This document shows, piece by piece, positions 32,474 through 44,261 of a stretch of DNA of 64,000 bases (position 1 is its first letter; the number at the start of each line of letters is the position of its first letter). The position numbers and the translations under genes were made by a program. Source of the DNA: Diphasiastrum complanatum (taxonomy: Eukaryota > Streptophyta > Lycopodiopsida > Lycopodiales > Lycopodiaceae). The stretch covers positions 43,611,546-43,675,545 of the forward strand of contig CM055101.1 in assembly GCA_029204225.1 (NCBI GenBank), in the 5' to 3' direction. A model generated the notes under the pieces. That model was not told the DNA's origin and did not search any database. It saw nothing but the letters and a program-made list of their open reading frames with translations.

Positions 32474-33028
32474 CTAAGATAGACTTCTATCTTTCAAAAA
32501 TCTTCTAATCTCGGCCCAATCAATCCTAGTTCAACTTGGATGATGGTATAATAGATCAACTACAAATATCCTAGCAATTCACTCCTCCAAAATATTGATT
32601 CTAGTATTCCTGCAAGACAGGCAGGAATACTTACCACTATACTACAACAAAAACATTTAATAGAGATTCGGTTCTGAATCTCTTACTCAGAGAGGTCCTC
32701 ATGACATAGTACCTCAACCATACCTGCATCTCAAGCTATATCTCAACCATACCTGCATCTAAGATAGATTTCTAGCTTTCAAAAAGCTTCTAATCTTGGC
32801 CCAATCAATCCTAGTTCAACTTGGATGATGGTATAATAGATCAACTACAAATATCCTAGCAATTCACTCCTCCAAAATATTGATTCTAGTAATCTTGCGT
32901 GACAGGCAGGAATACTTACCATTATATTACAACGAAAACATTTGATAGAGATTCGGTTCTGAATCTCTTACTCAGAGAGGTCCTCAGGACATAGTACCTC
33001 AACCATACCTGCATCTCAAGCTATATCT
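32474..33028. repeat. Tandem duplication, unit about 285 bp
   Basis: The sequence from CTAAGATAGACTTCTATC (32474) to CTCAAGCTATATCT (about 32743) is repeated from 32759 to about 33028 with few differences, including the words GACAGGCAGGAATACTTACC and GAGATTCGGTTCTGAATCTC. It lies in the leader side of the copia above. GATTCGGTTCTGAATC is itself a near-palindrome. Confidence 0.9.
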
Positions 33029-33539
33029 TACAACATCTGCTATCAATGATGGTAGATTTAGTGTCATCCACCCTACCTTGTTTTGACAAGAGCATGTCAG
33101 AGTAAGTCACATTACTCTACAAAACAAAAGGAATATTGCAATTGTCAAGGTAAATTATCAATGTTGATGAATGCAAGTTTTGTTCGACAAGTGCTATATA
33201 GTTCTCACTCTCTGTAACGTTTGTTTATTTCCTTGTTTCTCTTCACCTATTTTGTGTGATTGATTTTTGCATGAGAAATAGCGACTACACGAGAGTCTTC
33301 TGTAGAGCATCTCACGAACACATTTTCATTCATCTATCCATCTTCAGATTCCCTTGTACAGAAGTTTAGGATTCTTGAAACATATGCAAAATCCATGTCA
33401 AATTAGAGTTGATTTCTGCATCTCATTACCATATTTATCTTTGCATCAACTACAGCAAGATCGAAACAAATTTAGTTAAAATTTGTTCTATCTTTAGACC
33501 AATCACATGTTCAACGTGTTTTCAACTATGTGTTCCACA

Positions 33540-34690
33540 TGCTGATCCAATCCTGAGCATGAATAGTTACCAGCAACAACATCCCCACCAACAGATTTTG
33601 AGGGAGAGAGAGTGGATCTGCTTGGATCCAATGGAGCAATTACGCTGCCAATAACAACATCAACAAGATCGACAGCCAAGGTCACAAGTCAAATATGAAA
33701 AAGACAAGGCTAAAGAAGGCAGATGGGTAATCCGAAGAGACTCAATCAGAATAAGTATTCCAGTCATGACGAGGATCCTTCAGAAAGGGAAACACAAGCA
33801 TTGGAAAATCAGTCTCCTTCTTCAACCAACCTCTTGCCATACTTTTGTGCCCATTCTCATGTCTATCGTCCACACCATCTACCGTTGTCACCACCACCCT
33901 TCCTTCCGTCTGTTTGTTTATCATCAGTTTACTACTCTTCTGGGAAATTCCCAGTTTTTGATAGTCTTACCGAAGTAGCTGATAGATCATTGCAAGTGTC
34001 TTGCGGAGACCAACTATATTGGTTGTTCAGCCGAAAAAGACCTACAAAAGCAGGCAAGGCAGCTAGAAGAAATAAAGAGAAAGATCCAAGAAGCTGAGGA
34101 GGAAAGGACAAAACTTAAGCAACAGATGAGTCAGATCAACCTTGATCAAAAGAAACTCTCTGGAGCAATGATAGCTGAATCCCCTCGTATGAAGCCCAAA
34201 GAGATCCAAAAGTAATGGATCAAAAGAAAGAGTTGTAGAAAAAAAAGAAAGATGAAGACAATCGTGAACCTGCAAAATAAAGCAAGCTCCTCACCCAGCA
34301 AGTGGTGGTCAAAGCTCAACATTGCAAGGGTCCAAGGCTGCAACTGTAGAACTATCAGTTCCTTCACCCTGTCACCAAGCCTTCATCATGTCTCCTTACC
34401 GTTACCAGACCGTCCATCCAAAACTGTTCCTACCACCAATTTTTGATGAGTCCATCCCCTTGAGACTGATAATCAAAGGTTGTGCAACCTGTAGATCAAA
34501 GATTTTCCTTGAGACTGAAACTTCAATTGAGAGAAGAACTGCAAAAACACCCAGAAGCAAATGGAGGATACAGACATCCCAAAAGATAGAATCTGCCAAG
34601 AAACCAAAGATGAAACCGTCAATGGTAGATACAAGTGACAAAACAAAGAGACACATGGAAAGCACTCGAGCATGCAAGTTGTGAAGCTGC
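33540..34690 (+). pseudogene. Unrecognised degraded coding region
   Basis: The plus strand shows a chain of coding-like pieces in changing frames: 33560-33720 (QQQHPHQQILREREWICLDP), 33723-34097 (DEDPSERETQALENQSPSST), 34080-34215 with a coiled-coil-like stretch (IQEAEEERTKLKQQMSQINL), and 34322-34684 (VELSVPSPCHQAFIMSPYRY, EKRTAKT-like basic tail). Gln, Pro, Ser and Lys are common. I do not recognise a family; it may be a retrogene or captured host exon that has decayed, or chance frames. Confidence 0.3.
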
Positions 34691-34844
34691 TGAGAGCACT
34701 CCAATTTTGAGAATGTCAACCAATTGCAGCAATAAAACATTCTGGTTAAACTGCGGCAATTCGTGAAAAACGGTTTTTGTGATATAGACTAGCGACAATA
34801 AGCACTTGGTTTTATGTAAGCGAACGAGGATCTATGCTTTTCCA

Positions 34845-35000
34845 GGTGACGATTGAAGATGCCAATGTAAAGTGGAGCGACATCGTCCAATATGAGTTGC
34901 AGTGGGTCCTGCAACACATTAGGGGTGGGATGATGTTGGCTGATTCTGACGAATCCCCAAGATACTCAGACATAGCAACTCAAGAGCACCTCTCTCCTTA
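34845..35000 (+). other. Short open segment after a CAG acceptor-like site
   Basis: From CAG at 34845 the plus strand is open for 51 codons (VTIEDANVKWSDIVQYELQW, VLQHIRGGMMLADSDESPRY) to a TAG. It could be a last exon of the degraded gene before it. No family recognised. Confidence 0.25.
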
Positions 35001-35059
35001 GACCGAGGAGGTCTCTGAGAAGACAAGACAAACGAATACTGAGAGCCGAGTATGAGAGC

Positions 35060-36480
35060 CGAGAAATGCTAGTTAGGAATGGCAAGCAAGAATTGTGTAA
35101 GCCTCGTGGTGAATCCCGAAAGATGGAATGACCATGTAGGAACTAGTATTTCTAGGCAAATGTATTAAATGCAAATAGATCCTTCTTAAAGAAAGTAGAG
35201 TGAGCCACCTTTTGATGGTGACCTCTAGTGGAGAGCATTATTCCACTTGTAATTTGTGAAATGTGGAAATTCCACTAGGATGCCACCTAAGGAGCTCTCT
35301 TGCTTATTTAAGAGACTCCCTCTTTGTAAAGAGGAGCTTTTTTGTGAATTGTATCAACTCCATGCTGAAATGAGAAGAGCCTTCACGAGTTTGGTGCATC
35401 CATTGAGCTCCTTGATCATTCTTGTTTCTTGAGTGATGCATTTATGATCTTGCCCTTCCCTCCTTTTGTGTGTGGCTTAGATTTGCTGCTTTCCTAGAGT
35501 GGATTAGTTTCTTTTCTTGTTTGTGTAATAATGTAGGAACCAGCATTCAGGTAAACTAAATAGGCTGGATCTATGGTGTAAATCTTGCATATTCTCTAAC
35601 ATTCCAGTTCTTGATGTTCTTGGGGTGTCCAAGAATCAAAAGGCTGGTTGGTTTCTTGATTCTTGGACTCCAAAAAAAAAATGTTGTAGATTAGTTCTTG
35701 TTTCTTGTTTTGTCAATTTATGCAAGTGTAGCTCAGTGTTAGTAAAATGCAGACTCTGATTCAGTTCATTTTAGAGTAGGTAGCTGTAGAATCCATTGAA
35801 CGTTCATTTGGGCTGCACTCTGATCTGTGAATGAGCGTTCTTGACTTGCATCTATGTATGAATGTAAGTGCGTTCAAGAGAGTTCGACCCTAAGCAGTCC
35901 TCTGACAGGAAGGACAAATCTATACTACAATGACCAATCCGTCCCTTCTGCCTAATCTGGGCCTTTAAATAGGAACGATAATCTCAAGAAGTGCCCACAG
36001 CCTTTGCTGACAGGCAGAATACCAGCCGTGAAGTTGTAAGCAGAAGAAAAAGGTAACCAACAGATCCTCTGGAGGAGGGGATCTATCAACAATTTTGTTT
36101 GATATTTCACACACACTTAAGATCTGAACAAATCAGCCTTAAAGATCTGATCTAATGCTTCAAAATGAATTGCTTCAATGACTCAAATCACTATTTGATC
36201 ATTAGCATTCAATAGATTGAACCTAGATCTAGACAATGCACTAAAAAGCTTGAATTTTGGACTAGTATGCACTTTTTTGGATCAAGAACACTAATGGAAG
36301 TTAATTTGAAGGTTGTTGTACGGTTTCACACGTGTGGACAGTACTTCAACAGCCCACAAATCGATCTTGACCAAAAACAATGATGCTACTTCTCTCCTTG
36401 AACTCGCCCTCTCAATTAGAACTCAAAAACAACAAATTGTCAATGATTTTACAAGTACTATTAATCATTTAGATCACTCT
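35060..36480. other. Non-coding, LTR-like but unassigned
   Basis: A TATA-like TTGCTTATTTAAGAGACTCC at about 35310 and T-rich downstream sequence look like an LTR promoter, and TGTAGGAACYAG occurs at 35133 and 35532. No matching second LTR was found. The last 350 bases lie just inside a minus-strand copia primer binding site and so may be an old copia leader. Confidence 0.3.
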
Positions 36481-36485
36481 TAGAC

Positions 36486-36602
36486 TTGGCTCTGATACCA
36501 TGTCAATTCTCAGAGAAAAAGGACAAATATGATTGTACTATCAATCATTAAGAGTTATTGGTTGCTAAATCCAAAAATTTATCAAGTTATGAGGAAACAA
36601 AG
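36486..36602 (-). repeat. Old minus-strand copia: primer binding site and LTR start, split by insertion
   Basis: TTGGCTCTGATACCA at 36486-36500 is TGGTATCAGAGCCAA on the minus strand, the tRNA-iMet site. An LTR should therefore run to the right from TGTCAATTCTC at 36501. About 100 bases later the plus-strand copia begins; the rest of the LTR probably continues at 41395. Confidence 0.5.
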
Positions 36603-37610
36603 TGTCTCTGAATACAAAGCCTTGCTAGCTTACGGCCCCTCGCTTGACAAACATGTTCGCGAACTCGAACATCTGAATACACGAAACACGAAGAGTTTTG
36701 CGAATACAAAAGTCAACGAAGACAAAGACCAACTGTTCACGAACACGAATGATCCACGAACGAGATTCCCTTGCGGTCCTATACGAGAGAAAGACGGACG
36801 AGATAAATGAAACCAACGGTGGAAATGAAATCCGTTCTGTTCTCACGCCCCAAGAAGTACCACCAGAGATCACGCAAGTACTAGAAGTACAGACATCTGA
36901 CCTGATGGCATGATGTCAGCAGATACTCCCTAGGTCGTGGCTAAACTGCCATGCTTGTAATTCTCTGGTTAGTTGTAGATGGTTAATCACTCTAATCTTA
37001 GATTTGCATAGAGAGACTGTACTTACTGAATAATACTTGACATATATCAATAGGATACACAATGTGTAACCAAGTAAGAAGAACAAGAAGTAGTCTGATG
37101 CAAGTAAGCAATCAAGACAAACACAAACAGAAGCTCCGTCTGTGTGCGAGAAGATAATTCTGTCTAGGATCAGAAGATCCAATTGTCTGCTAGTGAAGTG
37201 AGACTACTACTCGTGAGAGAGCCATGCTTCTCTCACGCCAACGCATTGCGTGGATTCGCATGTAGTGCCCTGAAGAAATCAGAGAAAATCAATATAGATT
37301 ATTTTTCTGGCTGTGGCTGATCTTTGATGTCGAATGCTTATGCTGTTTATTTTAATATGTCTGAGTTTTCTTGTTCCCTTTGAATTCTGCACCTTGGTTG
37401 AAATGAAGTCAAATGCTATATTAATTTTATGAACGTAGATCAGTAGTACCTGACTACCCTCTGGAGGATTGTAGGAGTGTTTCAGCTGGCAGTGCCCAGT
37501 GAACGCATCTAAACTCCATCCGAATCTCGAAAGAGAGTCGTGAATGTTTTGCAAATTTTTCTTCTCACGATTCTCAACAGTCGTATCCAAGCACTGCTCG
37601 ACTCACAACA
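36603..37610 (+). repeat. 5' LTR of the plus-strand copia
   Basis: It begins TGTCTCTGAATAC and ends ACTCACAACA, followed by the primer binding site. It differs from the 3' LTR at scattered bases and small indels only (for example, 37545-37560 has extra TTTGCAAATTT). Confidence 0.9.
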
Positions 37611-37626
37611 GTGCTATCAGAGCCAC
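37611..37626 (+). promoter_or_regulatory. Copia primer binding site (GTGCTATCAGAGCCAC)
   Basis: The expected TGGTATCAGAGC has one change (G to C) and follows the LTR end directly. Confidence 0.75.
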
Positions 37627-37723
37627 CCTATCATAATCTGACATAGCCGAGAAGCTAGCAAATCCAGGAGGCCAAGCATTCAGACAATCAACCAAACGAC
37701 AAGAAAAATAGACTTCAAGAAGC

Positions 37724-38930
37724 AATGGCTTCAATCAGCAGCATGCAGAACAAGATCTGCACTATACTTAATTCTTCAAGATCTAACTTTCTAGCCTGGA
37801 AAGTTAAGACATATTTGATACTCAAGGGCGAAGGACTCTTCCCCTAGGTGGATGGCACAGAAGAAATGCCTACGACAACAGGCAAGGAGCTACGCGAATG
37901 GAGGGAGAAAAACAACAAGGCAGTAACCTTGCTATCATCTTCCATCGAAGATAGCCTTATACTTGACCTGGCTATACTCTCCAAAGCTAAGGAGATGTGG
38001 GATACACTGCTCACAAGATTTCAGACGAAATCAAGATGTTAGATTATGATGCTGGAAGATCAACTGACGAATCTGCAGTGGGATGGAAAAGACCTCACCT
38101 CTTTTGTGAGAAAGATGAAGGATCTGTTTCTATCACTACACAACTCAGGAGCAGAGAATGCAGTATCAACTGAGAAGCAACTCACATATCTGTTGAGAGC
38201 CTTACCCAGATCTTTCCAGATGACATGAACCCTACTCACGAAAGATCCTACCGTGAACCTCGAAAAGGTGATTGTCGAGATTCGATAGGAAGTCGAGGTC
38301 GGGGAGCATCTTGATCACAAAGATGGTTCTGACCAAGCACTCTACGGCAACAGAGAAAAATCAAAGAAACAATTCAAGCCTAAGAGGGAGTCAAATTAGA
38401 GGCAGGATCGTGACCAACAAGCAGAGGGGACCAACAAAAGCAACTGGAAGACCAAAGGGAGGTCAAAATGACAAGATGCCGACAAGAAAACCTGCACGAG
38501 ATGTAGAAGAGATGGGCATACAGTAGATACCTGCTGGCTCAATCCCAAGATTGAGTGTATCCATTGTCATAAGAAGGGTCATGCAGCCATGGATTGCTGC
38601 CAGAACACAAGAAATAGATCAGCACAGAACAGACATGAGAATGATAATAGTTCTTCCTATGTTGAGGGCTCAAAGATGGGCAAAGAAAGAACGAACAAAA
38701 ATTGTTCGACCGCCTACATCTGTGAAGATGTGTGTGCAGCATCAACGTTTGACACACACGAGGTGATCCTGGATTTGGGAGCCACCTCACACTTCGTGAC
38801 ATCAAGACGAATCATGTCTGATTTCAGAAGTGCAGATTCCTCAAGATTCATAGTTCTTGGAGATGGATCCAGACATCACGTGAAAGGTTTTGGTTCACTC
38901 TGGCTCAACACCAATGGTAGAGACAGACGG
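37724..38930 (+). pseudogene. Copia gag and protease start
   Basis: From MASISSMQNKICTIL (37724) the frame reads FLAWKVKTYLILKGEGLF, a TAG, KELREWREKNNKAVTLLSSS, EMWDTLLTRFQTKSR, a TAG, EDQLTNLQWDGKDLTSFVRK and LLRALPRSFQM (38228), a UBN2-type copia gag. Two zinc knuckles follow near 38490-38600: CTRCRRDGHTVDTC and CIHCHKKGHAAMDC. The protease region reads ILDLGATSHFVTS, where the catalytic DSG has become DLG, so it should be inactive. At about 38930 the sequence jumps straight to reverse transcriptase. Confidence 0.85.
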
Positions 38931-38939
38931 CCATTACCT

Positions 38940-40407
38940 CATAAGCCCAAGACTGTCAAATGCAAATGGGTTTTCAAACTCAAATATGGACCAGACGAGA
39001 GTGTGACGAAGTACAAGGCAAGACTGTAGCAAAGGGTTTCTCTCAAAGATACAATATTGACTATTCTAAAACCTTTTCTCCTGTCGTCAAACATTTGTCC
39101 CTACGTGTGTTGTTTGCATATGCAGCAGCTTATGACCTCAAGATCCACATTGTGGACAAGAAAACAGCCTTCTTGCATGGCGAATTAGACGAAGAGCTCT
39201 ACATGGATCAACCCCCAGTATTTGTCTCGAATTCACTTCCTGACTATGTATGCAGAATGCATAGAAGCATCTACGGTCTGAAGCAATCAGCCCAACAATG
39301 GTACAAGAAGAAGGATCAGGCCCTGAAATCATTGGGATTCAAGCCCCTGTTGGCTGACTCCAATGTGTATGTCAGAGTTACAGATGGGCAGATAATCGTA
39401 GTGGCTGTATATGTGGATGACACTCTGATACTTTGCAGGAGTGAGCAGTTAATTGCTGAAGTAAAGACAAACATCTTGAAGCATTTCGACATAGTGGATC
39501 TGGGAGAAGCCAGGTGTTACCTATGCTTACAAATTGAAAGGGACTATGAGGGAGACAAGTTATACCTTCACCAGTTCAGATACACCTAGAAGATCCTAGA
39601 GGACTTTGGGATGCTGAACTGCAAAGGAGCAAACACTCCAATGCTCGCAGGAACGGTGCTAACAAATGACGACTGTCTAAAGACTGAGGAAGAAAGAGAA
39701 GAGATGCAACTCACTCCCTACAGAAGGCTGATAGGTTCACTGATGTACCTTGCAGACAACACACGTCCTGATATTGCTTATGCAGTATTCAGGATGAGCC
39801 AATTCAGCACGAATCCAGGCTCAACACATTGGAAGATTACGAAACGAATTTTGCAATATCTTCAATTAACGAGGGATTATGGCTTGTGTTATTGTCCTGG
39901 TGCAGGTCTCAGGAAACTTTCCTATAGTGACGCTGGCTAGGCATCTCTCAGGGACAACTGTAAAAGCTCAAGAGGATGCACCATCACATCAGGAGCAGCA
40001 GTTCTCTGGGTCAGCAAGAAGTAGACCATTGTAGCCCAGTCGTCTTGCGAAGCAGAGTACGTAGCAGCAACAAAGATGGCCAACAAAATACTTTGGTTAA
40101 GGCAGTTCCTGGACGAATTGGACGAAACAAGAAACGAGCCACTGGTCTTGCAGATGGACAACACCTCTGCAATACACCTCATGAAGGATCCCGTGTTCCA
40201 TTCCAGGACGAAGCACATTGCGATCAAGTATCACTTGATCAGGGATCTGATTGAGAAGAAGATGATGCAGACCACCTTCATTGGAACAAAAGATATGGTT
40301 GCTGACATCTCCACAAAGGCTCTGTACAAAGGACTCTTTGAGAGGCAAAGGATTAGTCTCGGGATCACAAAGCTACCAGAGGGAGCTGAAGAAACAAAGT
40401 GTTTCTG
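38940..40407 (+). pseudogene. Copia reverse transcriptase and RNase H
   Basis: Order: VKCKWVFKLKYGPDESVTKY (38958), a one-base shift near 39025, AKGFSQRYNIDYSKTFSPVV, AFLHGELDEELYMDQP, SIYGLKQSAQQWYKK, the catalytic VYVDDTLILC, YRRLIGSLMYLADNTRPDIA, then RNase H (SSCEAEYVAATKMANKILWL, QMDNTSAIHLMKD, ADISTKALYKGLFERQ). In-frame stops lie near 39588, 39938 and 40022. The fused junction with protease shows that GAG-pre-integrase and integrase are gone. Confidence 0.9.
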
Positions 40408-41394
40408 AATACAAAGCCTTGCTAGCTTACGGCCCCTCGCCTGACGAACATGTTCGCGAACTCGAACATCTGAAGAACGAAACACGAAGAGTTTCGTGAA
40501 CATGAAAGTCAACGAAGATGAAGACCAACGGTTCGCAAACACGAACGATCCACAAATGAGATTCCCTTGCGGTCCTATACGAGAGAAAGGCGGACGAGGT
40601 TAACAAAACCAACGATGAAAACGAACCCGTTCTGTCCTCACGCCCCAAGGAGTACCACCAGAGATCACACAAGTACCAAAAGTACAGAGATCTGACCTGA
40701 TGGCATGACGTCAGCAGATACTCCCTAGGTCGTGGCTAGACTACCACGCTTGTAATTCTCTGGTTAGTTGTAAATGGTTAATCACTCTAATCTTAGATTT
40801 GCATAGAGAGACTGTACTTACTGAATAATACTTGACATATATCAATAGGATACACAGTGTGTAACCAAGTAAGAAGAACAAGAAGTAGTCTGATGCAAGT
40901 AAGCAATCAAGACGAACACAGATAGAAGCTCCGCCTGCGTGCGAGAAGATAATTCTGTCTAGGATCAGAAGATCCAATTGTCTGCTAGTGAAGTGAGACT
41001 ACTACTCGTAAGAGAGCCGTGCTTCTCTCACGCCAACGCACTGCGTAGATTTGCATGCAGTGCCCTGAAGAAATCAGAAAAAATCAATATAGATTATTTT
41101 TCTGGTTGTGTCTGATCTTGGATGTCGAATGCTTATGCTGTTTATTTTAATATGTCTGAGTTTTCTTGTTCCCTTTGAATTCCACACCTTGGTTGAAATG
41201 AAGTCGAATGCTATATTAATTTTATGAACGTAGATCAGTAGTACCTGACTACCCTCTGGAGGATTGTAGGAGTGTTTCAGCTGGAAGTGCCCAGTTAATG
41301 CGTCTGAACTCCATCCGAATCTCGAAAGAGAGTCACGAATGTTTCTTCTCACGATTCTCAACAGTCATATCGGAGTACCGCTCGACTCACAACA
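40400..41394 (+). repeat. 3' LTR of the plus-strand copia
   Basis: It begins TGTTTCTGAATACAAAG after the purine-rich AGAGGGAGCTGAAGAAACAAAG (polypurine tract) and ends CTCACAACA. Confidence 0.9.
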
Positions 41395-42195
41395 AGTTCT
41401 AGGTGTTAGATCTTGATCTAGATGCTTTACACTATGATTTAAGCAAGAGCAATGGATCAAATGATCAAAAACATGGATGGGCAGCCTCACACGTGTGGAG
41501 GATAGTACCAGTATGGCCTGTTTACAGAGAGTAAAGTACATTATCTTACAAATGCATTTCAATCATAAAAACTCAAGACAGGTGTGGAAATCACAACAAA
41601 ACTAGAATTTGCCAATGTCACATCAACTTGTTATTGATTTGGTTGATCCCTTTATAGATCAAGTACATCCACGAGTTGAAACTGTCCAACAAGCCTGCAC
41701 ACGTGTGAAGAGTGCCTAGTCATCCAGATCCACCAATGGGAGCCATATGTGCTCATTTCCCAAAGTTGACTATTCGCTTTGGCTAGAAAACAAAAAGCTA
41801 GTCTTCCACATTTATAGGAATATTCTCTATAAAATAGAATCTAATGGAATATTCCTATCTTATCTTCTAGAAGCATATCCACACATGTGAATGGTATCTT
41901 GACATGTGTGAGTAATAACTCATTCCCATGGAAGTCCAATCTATTTACACAAAGTTTGACCAATTTGACCATTTTCAAGATTCTACTCAAAGGTCAATTT
42001 CACACTAGTGTAGGTAAAGGTAAAATCAATCTATCTTTATAAAAGTGACTTACGTACATTTTTTCACACGTGGGAAGAGACTCCACACGTGTGAGATCCT
42101 ATCAAGATCAAATAAATTGAGATCTACAAAGTACATCAAGCTGGAAGTGATTTTTTTAACACTTCCACCATACTTAGTTGGTGTGTATTTGGAAT
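41395..42195 (-). repeat. Rest of the old split LTR, rich in CACACGTGTG palindromes
   Basis: No gene. The palindrome CACACGTGTG or close forms (CACACATGTG, GACATGTGTG, CACACGTGGG) occur at about 41490, 41698, 41880, 41908, 42065 and 42083; one more lies at about 36328 beyond the inserted element. On the minus strand GATCTATAAAGGGATC near 41650 is a good TATA box. This fits the LTR whose primer binding site is at 36486-36500, now split by the 4.8-kb insertion. Confidence 0.45.
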
Positions 42196-42210
42196 ACCAG
42201 ATTTGCATAT

Positions 42211-44152
42211 TCAGTTTTGCAAGTAGTTGGCTGTAGCTACTGCTTCAGCCCATAAGAAGATTTTTGTTGCTTTGGAATAGGCCATCATGGATCTTGCAAC
42301 TTCCATTAGTGTGTAGTTCCTTCTCTCAGCCACACCATTGTGTTGCGGTGTGTAATCTGCGGTCTTCATGTGCAAGATTTTGTGCTCGCTGTAGAACTCG
42401 ACAAAATAGTTGGAGATGTATTCCCTGCCTATGTCGGTTTTTAGTTGCTTCACCTTCTTCTCGGTCCATTTCTCGGCCTATTTTACAAACTCTGTAGACT
42501 TGTCAATTGCCTCTGATTTGTTTTGAATGAAGTATACGACAACAAACTTGCTAAAGTCGTCAATGAAAGTGATGTAGTACTTCGACCCTCCAAGTGAGAT
42601 TACGTCGAAAGGTCCGCAGATGTCAAAATTTATCATCTCCAAGAGCTCTGTTGTCTTGAACGAGTCTCTTGTGAAGAGTGTTCTTGACATCTTGCCTTTG
42701 TTACATGCTTCACATGATTTTAGACTGTTTGTACTTTTTATGCTTGCGCCGATAAATACTCTGTTTTGACTAGCCTTGTATAGAGCCATCGTATTCATAT
42801 GGCATAGCCTTCTGTGCCATAAGATGTCAGTGGACTCGTGAATCTGGTGTGCTTGTTCAGTTGAAACTCATATTTTAAATGGTACAGGTTGTCTCTGCGC
42901 TTTGCTTGTGTGATGATGTTTCAGTCAGTTCACATAAGTCATCTGCAAAGGTAACGTTCATGCTTGCATCAACCAACTTTGCGATAGATAATAGATCCTT
43001 TTGGAGTGTCGGGACGTATAGCATGTCATCAAGCTTTCTACCTTTGCCATTGGCATACCGCCACAGTCGGCCTGTTCCACTTACTTGGTGTCTTGATCCA
43101 TTTCCCAGAATAATGTATCTAGAGGAATCCGTCTCACATTAATCACCCATCATGTGCTTGGTGGTCACGAAATGTGCATAAACTAGAGTCAAGAATCACT
43201 TTTTCTATATCTGTTTGAGATGTAGTGCACATTTCGGTGTATAGATAGGCGGGTGGATTGTTTGTCGCTCGCTCCTTAGCCATCTTCAAGGACTCTGGCT
43301 CCTCTACATACGAGCTATTGGAGGGATCCTTCATGCTCTGTGTCTTCTTGCTTTTTGGGTTCTGAAAGCAGTCTACTATTGCATGACCTTTCTTATGATA
43401 GTGTACACATTGAAATTTTGTATTTAACCAACATGAATCAATGGTATAGCCGTCGCGTCTGCATCTAACGTAGAACTTCTTGCCACCACCTTACAATTTA
43501 TGCTTGGTAGGTGCTTTGGATCTTTCTTCTTTGTCTGCATCCTTTGTTGATTACGGTCGGATCTTTGAGATGACTCCCTCTTAGCATTAGGCTTCTTCTT
43601 GCGTTGAACCTTGTTGCCATACAAAGCTTGATCAAACTCTTGTCTGTTACTGTGGTGCTCTCTGGTTTCTAGTTCCTTTGTGATCTCGGCTACTGCCTTC
43701 TCAAAAGTCATAGGAGGAACCTTAGCTAATAGAGTGCGTGTTGTTTGGAATGATCTAGGTAGCACGCACAATAGATACATCAATTGCTTCTCATGTGAGA
43801 CTGCATGCTCCATGCCAGCATTGTGTGCAAAGAAAGAAATAGATTCTTCATCTTCCTAATGAATGTCGTGAGATCTTTACCATCCCAGCGTAGGTATGTG
43901 AATTGATCTTCCAAATGCATGATTTGGTTGCGTGATTTGGTTTCAAACCTTGCTATCAATGCAGCTTTTCTCGTTCCATTCATGAAGCTCCTTGCCGGTG
44001 TTTACTGACTTTTCTTCAACCCTGTCCACCCAAAGCCAAAGTGCTTCTCCTCTTAGGATAAGTGAAGTCTTTACCTTCCAGGCTAGGTAGTTTGACGCAT
44101 CTGCTTGAAGTACTATGCAAATCTTTGATTGAATGCTGCTTATCGATGCCAT
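42211..44152 (-). pseudogene. Minus-strand copia gag-protease-integrase, same family as 36.6-41.4 kb
   Basis: Order on the minus strand: gag from MASISSIQSKICIVLQ (44152), EDQFTYLRWDGKDLTTFIRK, LLCVLPRSFQTTRTLLAKVP; a zinc knuckle with a changed second Cys (CVHYHKKGHAIVDC, about 43410-43370); a decayed protease (VILDSSLCT); GDGSRHQ-like and VPTLQKDLLSIAKLVDASMN (43140-42880); integrase with CEACNKGKMSRTLF, DICGPFDV, TFIDDFSKFVVVYF (42798-42478) and YTPQHNGVAERRN (42453-42211). It ends at ATANYLQN, where the copia is cut off by the old LTR. The gag start is nearly the same as in the plus-strand copy (MASISSMQNKICTIL), so together the two copies show most of the ancestral pol. Confidence 0.85.
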
Positions 44153-44247
44153 TGTCGCTTGTAATGTTTCAGCTTGAATGAAACTTCTTTTGTTCAGAAT
44201 GACCTTGGTCTGATAAAACCTTAGTGCTCTAATACTCTGATCGAGTA

Positions 44248-44261
44248 GGCTTTGATACCAC
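44248..44261 (-). promoter_or_regulatory. Primer binding site of the minus-strand copia
   Basis: GGCTTTGATACCAC is GTGGTATCAAAGCC on the minus strand, next to the LTR end ATTCCAACA. Confidence 0.75.

Larger units (their letters stand above)
36603..41394 (+). mobile_element. Plus-strand copia retrotransposon with both LTRs, integrase deleted
   Basis: LTRs of 1008 bp (36603-37610) and 995 bp (40400-41394) are nearly identical and share TGTYTCTGAATACAAAGCC starts and CGACTCACAACA ends. Between them lie a primer binding site, gag, a truncated protease, reverse transcriptase and RNase H. No clean 5-bp target duplication is visible (CAAAG on the left, AGTTC on the right), although GARGAAACAAAG precedes both LTRs. 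High LTR identity suggests a fairly recent insertion; stop codons in gag and RT and the missing integrase mean that it moved, if at all, with help from relatives. Confidence 0.9.

Noticed and set aside
32474-33028. Tandem 285-bp units taken as an LTR pair or CRISPR-like array
   Set aside because: Only two copies, directly adjacent, without TG...CA ends or spacers.
41395-42195. CACACGTGTG repeats taken as a regulatory region of a host gene
   Set aside because: No host gene follows; the sites fit better as part of an old LTR.
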